A DNA stretch of 64,000 nucleotides from Tolypeutes matacus. Taxonomy: Eukaryota > Chordata > Mammalia > Cingulata > Chlamyphoridae. This document shows positions 58,778 through 64,000 of this stretch, one piece after another. Below the pieces are notes generated by a model. That model was not told where the DNA came from, searched no databases, and saw only the letters and a program-made list of their open reading frames with translations. A program made the position numbers and the translations under genes. Position 1 is the first letter of the stretch, and each line of letters opens with the position of its first letter. The DNA lies in contig JAKSZT010054334.1 of the NCBI GenBank assembly GCA_026826555.1, forward strand, positions 27,971,048 through 28,035,047, in the 5' to 3' direction.

Positions 58778-59034
58778 TTAGGAGTTCTTGCCCATATCAA
58801 TGGATTGTCTGGCATCAATCACTGTGTCAGGTACTGGAGCAGTTATTATGTCCATAGACTTTGTCAAACATATTTGACAGCCCAACCATGATGTGTCTAT
58901 TAGTCCATATTGTAGATCAAGCATGCCATTACCTCATCAGTGACTGCTTGTGACTTCTCAAATATGTGCTCTTCAAAGATAAGGTCACAGGCAGAGCAAG
59001 CCAATGTTCCTTCACATGCACCAAAGCCATCAAT
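58778..59034 (-). pseudogene. FDX1: Processed pseudogene of ferredoxin 1 (adrenodoxin), 5'-truncated
   Basis: The minus strand encodes [20 protein letters not shown], the [2Fe-2S] loop of vertebrate adrenodoxin. Three of the four cluster cysteines (mature Cys46, 52 and 55) are visible. After a one-base deletion within the TDEE block it continues in the next frame as [12 protein letters not shown], with the fourth cysteine, and ends [14 protein letters not shown] at 58778-58780. FDX1 passes electrons from adrenodoxin reductase to mitochondrial P450s. Here only the last 86 or so codons are present: presequence and N-terminal half are missing, and no introns are present. That marks an L1-made, 5'-truncated retrocopy. 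It abuts an L1 fragment (59041-59395). The 3' UTR and tail, toward 58500, are not delimited. Confidence 0.88.
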
Positions 59035-59040
59035 TTAATT

Positions 59041-59395
59041 ATGCTATGCCTTGGCATGATCTTCTTTCTCTTTCTTGTGCTTGGGGTTTGCTGAGTTTCT
59101 TGGATCTCTGGGTTTATAATTATCAACAAACCCTGTCAAACAGATAAGGGGACTTCTCTGAAGATTTCTGGAATGTACCCCATCTCTGCCTTTTCCTTTC
59201 TGTAACTTCCCTATCTCTGCAGTCTGCTCTGCAAATTTTAGCTGCCCTAACCTCCTCAAAAATCTGCCCCATCTCCTCATCTCAGTAAGACTATGAAGCT
59301 CTGTGCTGTGTGTAGAAACTGCCTGTTTAAGTAGTAAGCTGGGAAATTACTGAGTTCACTTAGCTAACAAGTCCTGTCAGGAACCAGGAAACACT
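59041..59395 (-). mobile_element. L1 fragment (5'-region type), sense on the minus strand
   Basis: The plus strand reads 'ggggtttgctgagtttcttggatctctgggtttataattatcaacaaa' and 'ctgcctgtttaagtagtaagctgggaaattactgagttcac', familiar as the complement of an old L1 upstream region. It ends at 59041, within about 7 bp of the FDX1 homology. I do not see it resume on the far side of the pseudogene. Confidence 0.6.
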
Positions 59396-59976
59396 TTTAG
59401 GAGTATATATGGATAATAATTTTGGTTTGGCATAGAGATCTATAAGGATGAATAAGATAGAATTTATTGACATAAGCGTTTGCCTGTGGTTCAGGATTCA
59501 ATGATCTGAAAAGGACACCTTTAAATCAATCTACTAGTCTGCTAGGATGACTCCTTAAAGCTTGAGACTCATTAGTAGTTATTGAAAATGAGGTGAATAT
59601 AAAAAATACAGAATAAAGTGCAGAAGGCTCAAAGGGTAGAAAGCTCAAAGAAGTGGAAATATTAAAGTGAAATTACTATGTAAGAACCAAAAATCTACCA
59701 CCCGATATGTATATTGAGCACCAGAGGTCACTTCCTTCACTAGGCAATAAGAAATGTGCTGGTCATGATAAGCAGACATCAGTTTGATTGCCTGGACTTC
59801 TGAAGAATGCCGGATGGTTCCACTATATTGATGGCATAATGTTATTTGAACCATGTGAGCAGAAAGTGATAATTCTCTTAAGGTCCTAGTATGACACATG
59901 TATGCTAGAATTTGAAGATAAACTTTGCAAAAGTTCACTGGTGGAAATTTTTAGTTGTTCTGTGGTCTGGAAGATG
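59396..59976. other. Unassigned non-coding DNA
   Basis: The 59645-59938 minus-strand frame shows no family motif. Confidence 0.4.
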
Positions 59977-59981
59977 CCAGG

Positions 59982-60586
59982 TGTAGCAGTTTGATATTAT
60001 TGATGAATTCCAAAAAGAAATATTGGAGTATGTTTGTAAACTGATGTTTTCCTCTAGCCATATTAGAGTTTATTGGATTCAGATGTTTTACTTTCACTTG
60101 ATTAAATAATGATTAAGGCTTTGACTGGGCCACATCAGTAGGGTGTTGAGTCCCCATCCCTTGGCAGATGGGGACTTATAAATAAAAGATATGGCAAAGG
60201 TCAGAGTTGGAGTTCTGATGCTGAGTTTTTGAGCTGGAGCCCCGAGAAGTAAGCACACAGAGGATCTTAGTCATGAGGAAAGAGAAAAGGCCCCGGGACG
60301 AGAAAAAAGCCATTCACCTGATAGTCTATAGTTGGCCTTGTGGAGAGAAGCAGGCCTGAGCCAGGAGAGAAATGGAGCCCCAGGAAGAAAGGAACCCAAG
60401 AAGCCTGAACCCTCACAGATGTTGGCAGCCATTTTGCTCCAACATGTGGCAATAAACTTTGGTGAGGGAGGTAACTTACACTTTATGGCCTGGTAATTGT
60501 AAGCTTCTACCCCAAATAAATACACTTTATAAAAGCCAACAAATTTCTGGTATTTTGCATCAGCACCCCTTTGGCTGACTAAAACA
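59982..60586 (+). mobile_element. ERVL-like solo LTR, copy 4, with exact 5-bp duplication
   Basis: 605 bp from TGTAGCAGTTTGATATTATT to CCCCTTTGGCTGACTAAAACA: TG...CA ends, with AATAAATACAC near 60518 as polyadenylation signal. The flanking CCAGG (59977-59981 and 60587-60591) is an exact 5-bp target-site duplication, as ERVL integrases make. It closely resembles the copy at 7235 along its length. No internal retroviral sequence follows. The 60267-60525 minus frames are translations of the LTR. Confidence 0.9.
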
Positions 60587-60591
60587 CCAGG

Positions 60592-62144
60592 GCATCATCT
60601 TTAAGATAAAGAGTGAATTGCTGTGACTTCCTTCTGCTAAGAATAAAGCACAGCACTTGTTGAACTCTTTGGATTTTGGAGGAGGATATAACACATTTGG
60701 AAATTCTTCCCCAACCTCAGGTGACTCAGGAAGCCACCAGCAAGCATGGTTTCTGTAATAGGTCCAAACTGTTCTGCAAGCCTCCTCACTGTATGGCCTT
60801 GTATATTTTGTGGTACTAGGATGTTTGTGGTACATAAAGATGCTGTGTGGAGTCTCTGGCAAGTCCCAAAAGGCAATTTCAGTGCAAGTGCCTAGGATTC
60901 TGGGTAAAGGGCATAACTTTTGAATTAGAGAACTTCTTGCTGCTTGAAATAGCCCCTGGTATAAGAATGAATATTTGATCCTGGGACATCAAGGAAATAT
61001 GAATTAACACACAATGGGTGAGTTTTTGGCCTATAGGAATTGGAGGCTGGCAGATAAGTTCTTCTTCCCTTCAGTGCCCAAACAGACTGTCTTCACATAG
61101 AGTTGTTGATATAGTTTCTCAGAAGACCATCCCGTGATAGAGTGACCAATTGCACTAGATAGTTGGTGACATCCTCAGCAGGGTCTTGCATCTGTCCTAT
61201 CTCATTCCCCCTTTCTCTCACTTCTGATTTCCTGTGATAGCATTTTCTAACAAATTAGCAGCATACAAGCATTTGCCTCAAGCTCTGCTTTCTGGCAGAA
61301 CCCAAGATAAGACAACTGTGCTGCTTTAGGCTCTTCAGTGGCTAAACCATTGTTACCTCTGTCTACCTTTCTGGTCCCTTCTCTCACCATTATTTGCCTT
61401 GCATTAAAGGCTCTAATGATATCAAACTGCATTTACTTCACCACAGAAAACATGCTGTCTCATACCCTTTTGGCCTGAGTACATGGTTTATACTCAGCCT
61501 CCTCTCTTTCCATTTAATGATCTTAGAGTAATCAACTCAAGGACATCTCCTCCTTATCTCTTGCTTAATGGCTCTTGTATGAGTTGCAACAATTTGACAT
61601 TTACCCTAGAGGGATAAATGCCCCAGACCACTTATGCACTAGAACCTTCACCAATGTGGCAAGGCCATGGACTTTCATGGAATTTACTTCCCACACTCTG
61701 CAGGCATGTGTCATACTACAGGCCTGAAGAAGAAACGACAGCCCTTAGGAGACAATGGTATAAAGAGGAATAGATCACCTATGAGAAGTAAAGGAGATTT
61801 TGAAGGCTGATTAGGCGTCTGGATGCTGGAATTTAGACTACTGAATGAAGTAAGGGAGATACAGACTGCCCCTCCATTCCCCCCCACCCCCCACCTCCAC
61901 CAATGAGCTCACTTGAGAGGGGGTAAGATTGAAGAATTTGTGCTCAACTTTGGGAGGAAGGAAAGAGGAAGCCTGCACGTGCAGAGTGGAAAAATTTATT
62001 CAACAGAGGAATCAAAGTTACATTTTAGAAAACAAATGAGTGTTGCTCATTTTAGCTCAAGCTACTTATGCTTTGCTCAAAGAGTCTTAACATTTAGAGT
62101 AAATTTACCTTCCACTTGGGGTGAAACAAATTGATTCTTCCTTT
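60592..62144. other. Unassigned; possible old ERV-internal sequence at 60592-61440
   Basis: The minus strand at 60560-60876 has two overlapping open frames of 100 and 79 codons. One contains a KEFNKCCALFLAEG stretch. The composition looks retroviral/MaLR-internal, but I cannot place it in gag, pol or env. The rest has no recognisable feature apart from a C-rich run at 61869-61892. Confidence 0.3.
61869..61892 (-). other. Potential G-quadruplex (minus strand)
   Basis: CCCC...CCCCCCC-A-CCCCCC on the plus strand gives at least four G3 runs with short loops on the minus strand. Sequence-based prediction only. Confidence 0.45.
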
Positions 62145-62400
62145 AGTTCAGCAAATATTTTGAGTGCTTTATCTTTGCTAAAGAACTGTACTAGGCACTG
62201 AGGGTACACAGATGAATCACAAAGCCTCTCTGCTCTCAGGGAACTTACAGTTCATTGTGGGACATAGATCAGTCACATTGATAGCGACTGACTAACATGA
62301 TAGGTACCATGAGAGAGGTATGCCCAGGGTTCTGGGGGAGAATGGTGACATGGCCTGGTCCAGTGTGAGTGTGCAAAGAAGGCTGCGCTATGACCCTTAT
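62145..62400 (-). mobile_element. L2 3' end, antisense
   Basis: 'gcaaatattttgagtgctttatc...gtactaggcactgagggtacacagatgaatcac...ctctcagggaacttacagttcattgtggg' is reverse-complement L2, continuing into 'catgagagaggtatgcccagggttctgggggag'. Confidence 0.75.
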
Positions 62401-62472
62401 TCTCTAACACAGAGCAAGATAGGGGTATTATGAATGGTGATAAAGACTCCCTCTAGCAAGTAGGAAGAATCA

Positions 62473-62850
62473 GTCACAAAAAGGCATGAAGTTCTGATAC
62501 ATGTAGTAATATGGATAAAACTTGAAGACATCATGTTCAATGGAATGAACCAGACATAAAAGGACAAATATTTCATAATCTCACTTTCATGAAATGCCTA
62601 GAATAAGCAAATTCTTAGAGACAGAGAGGAGAGTACAGATTACCAGGACCAGAGGGTGGGGGAAGCAGGGGGATTTATTGCTTACTGACCAGAGAGTTTC
62701 TGTTTGGGATGAGAGAGTTTTGGAGATGGTGGTGTTGATAACACAGCTTTTTGAATGCAATGAACACTACTGAACTCTACACTTAAAAACGGTTAAAATG
62801 GGAAATGTTGAGTTGTATATCTTTTACCACTGTAAAAAGTTATAAGTAAC
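62473..62850 (+). mobile_element. L1 3' end (ORF2 tail + 3' UTR)
   Basis: 'tgatacatgtagtaatatggataaaacttgaagacatcatgttcaatggaatgaaccagacataaaaggacaaat' is the end of L1 ORF2. It is followed by 'accagagggtgggg', 'ggtgttgataacacag', 'tgaacactactgaactctacacttaaaaacggttaaaatgg' and 'tatatcttttaccactgtaaaaagtt', an L1 3' UTR. 5'-truncated; the tail is short. Confidence 0.85.
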
Positions 62851-64000
62851 TAAATAAACAAGCACCATAGATGTGAACTCAACATATTCTCCTGCAAAGA
62901 ACTGCTGGGTTTTGAGGAAAAGTGGGCCAATTTTAGCATCATTTTCAGTCCTCTTTTTCTCTGATAACATATGTTTTTGTTCTCTTTCCTGCACTTTTGT
63001 AATTCAGTAAAAGATTTTTATCGACTTTGGGATTGTTTCTATCCCCTTTTCTGCTTTGTTTGCCATATATTTAGTCAATTTTTAAAAACATTTTTGAGAT
63101 AGTTCATTACAGTTCAGTGGTCTTATGGAGGTAGCCTCCTTCACTGGTATTTTATAAGCAAACCAATATTTCTTTTCCGTTTCAGTACTTGAGTTCTGAA
63201 AGTACTTTCTTTAAAACCCATTGCCACCTTCCCCAAGCACCTTCCTCTCATTGTTAATTCTGTTTGCCTAAGGTCCCAACTAAAGCCCCTCCTGTGCTAT
63301 TTTGTGCAGTAGGACAAGGGAGTGATCTTCATCCATCTGAATTCTTGCCCAGTTTAGTCCTTTCCTCCCAGGAGTCAGTTTCCAAATATTAAGACTTCAG
63401 AGTTCTTTGAACGCTGTTATTGAAGAGGGTAGTTTACTTCACAGTTCTGGAGGTTCACACATCTAAAATTGAACATCTTATATAGGCAGAGAACTGTGTG
63501 TGGTTGTAGTCTGAGGCTGGAGTACATTTGGAAGGAAACAGTATATATCAACTGAATGCAGGTAGCAATAAGCATGTGTGCTTCTGAAGACAGACGAGCA
63601 AATTTGCCTCCTTATTTCCTGCTGAACTTAGAGCCTCTTTTGTCTCGAGTTGTCTTCCAGCAAACAAAGAAGCCACTTGGCTACAAAGAGCTCACATTTT
63701 ATTTATTTAGTTCCCCCCTGTAGTGTTTTCAGACCAAGCTGCCCTACACGAAGGAATCATGTCTACTGATTAGCAAGGCCAGACTGTTGCTTGGGAAGTT
63801 TCCTTGTGACCCCTGCAACAGATTAATTGTTTGCCATAAGGAAGTCTCTTAACCTTGTGGTATTTCCCTTTATGCTCCCCAAATGGAAGATAATAATACC
63901 GGAAAAGAAAAATGACTTGATATACACAAATGAGGAGCAACCCTTCAATGTTGGTGTGTATATAGGCTTCCTGATACAATAATATTACCATGTCCCATTT
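62851..64000. other. Unassigned non-coding DNA
   Basis: No gene. 'cagttctggaggttcacacatctaaaattgaacatc' (63442-63477) hints at an antisense MaLR LTR end but is too short to call. The 63770-63991 frame lacks motifs. Confidence 0.4.

Overview
This 64 kb window is non-coding DNA from a placental mammal. It is almost certainly a xenarthran (armadillo, sloth or anteater). The evidence is several tRNA-derived SINEs of the DAS type, whose heads read 'GCGGCTGTGGCTCAA...GGTTCGGTTCCC' and whose tails are A-rich. Xenarthran-type L1 3' ends and four copies of one ERVL-like solo LTR family support the same placement. The DNA is AT-rich and CpG-poor, with two 10-N assembly gaps. I find no intact protein-coding gene, no tRNA or rRNA gene and no CRISPR array. 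The long open frames are almost all L1 ORFs, LTRs or chance. Family names below come from memory of mammalian repeat families, without a database search.

Layout. 1-2.2 kb: unassigned DNA with a small CpG-containing pocket. 2.2-6.5 kb: a HAL1-like fragment, an LTR fragment, then an antisense L1 carrying its 5' UTR, a broken ORF1 and the start of ORF2, then a plus-strand element ending in an A-rich tail. 7.2-10.1 kb: two copies of the ERVL-like LTR flanking two antisense DAS SINEs whose tails have grown into a short minisatellite. 11.8-16.9 kb: a dimeric DAS element, MaLR LTRs, MIR, and a nested L1 + DAS insertion with both target-site duplications readable. 17-21.5 kb: mostly unassigned. 21.6-25.1 kb: an antisense L1 5' end and antisense L2. 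25.3-37.6 kb: MIR/L2, LTRs, an L1 insertion with an apparent 3' transduction, a recent DAS SINE, L1 3' ends, a CR1/L3 reverse-transcriptase relic and hAT transposons. 37.6-43.5 kb: a block with almost no recognisable repeats and two candidate conserved non-coding segments. 43.5-57 kb: MIR/L2/MER5 relics, two LTRs and a degraded antisense L1. 57-64 kb: L2 and MIR, a 5'-truncated FDX1 (adrenodoxin) processed pseudogene abutting an L1 fragment, the fourth solo LTR, and an L1 3' end.

The features do not form an operon or pathway. They form a retrotransposition record: L1 machinery moved the DAS SINEs, the 3'-transduced L1 and the FDX1 retrocopy. The most specific observations are the L1 3' transduction with possible 5' inversion (29540-29874), the nested insertion (16281-16902), the four matching LTRs with 5-bp duplications, and the L1/FDX1 junction near 59035. 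I saw no evidence of a new biochemical system.
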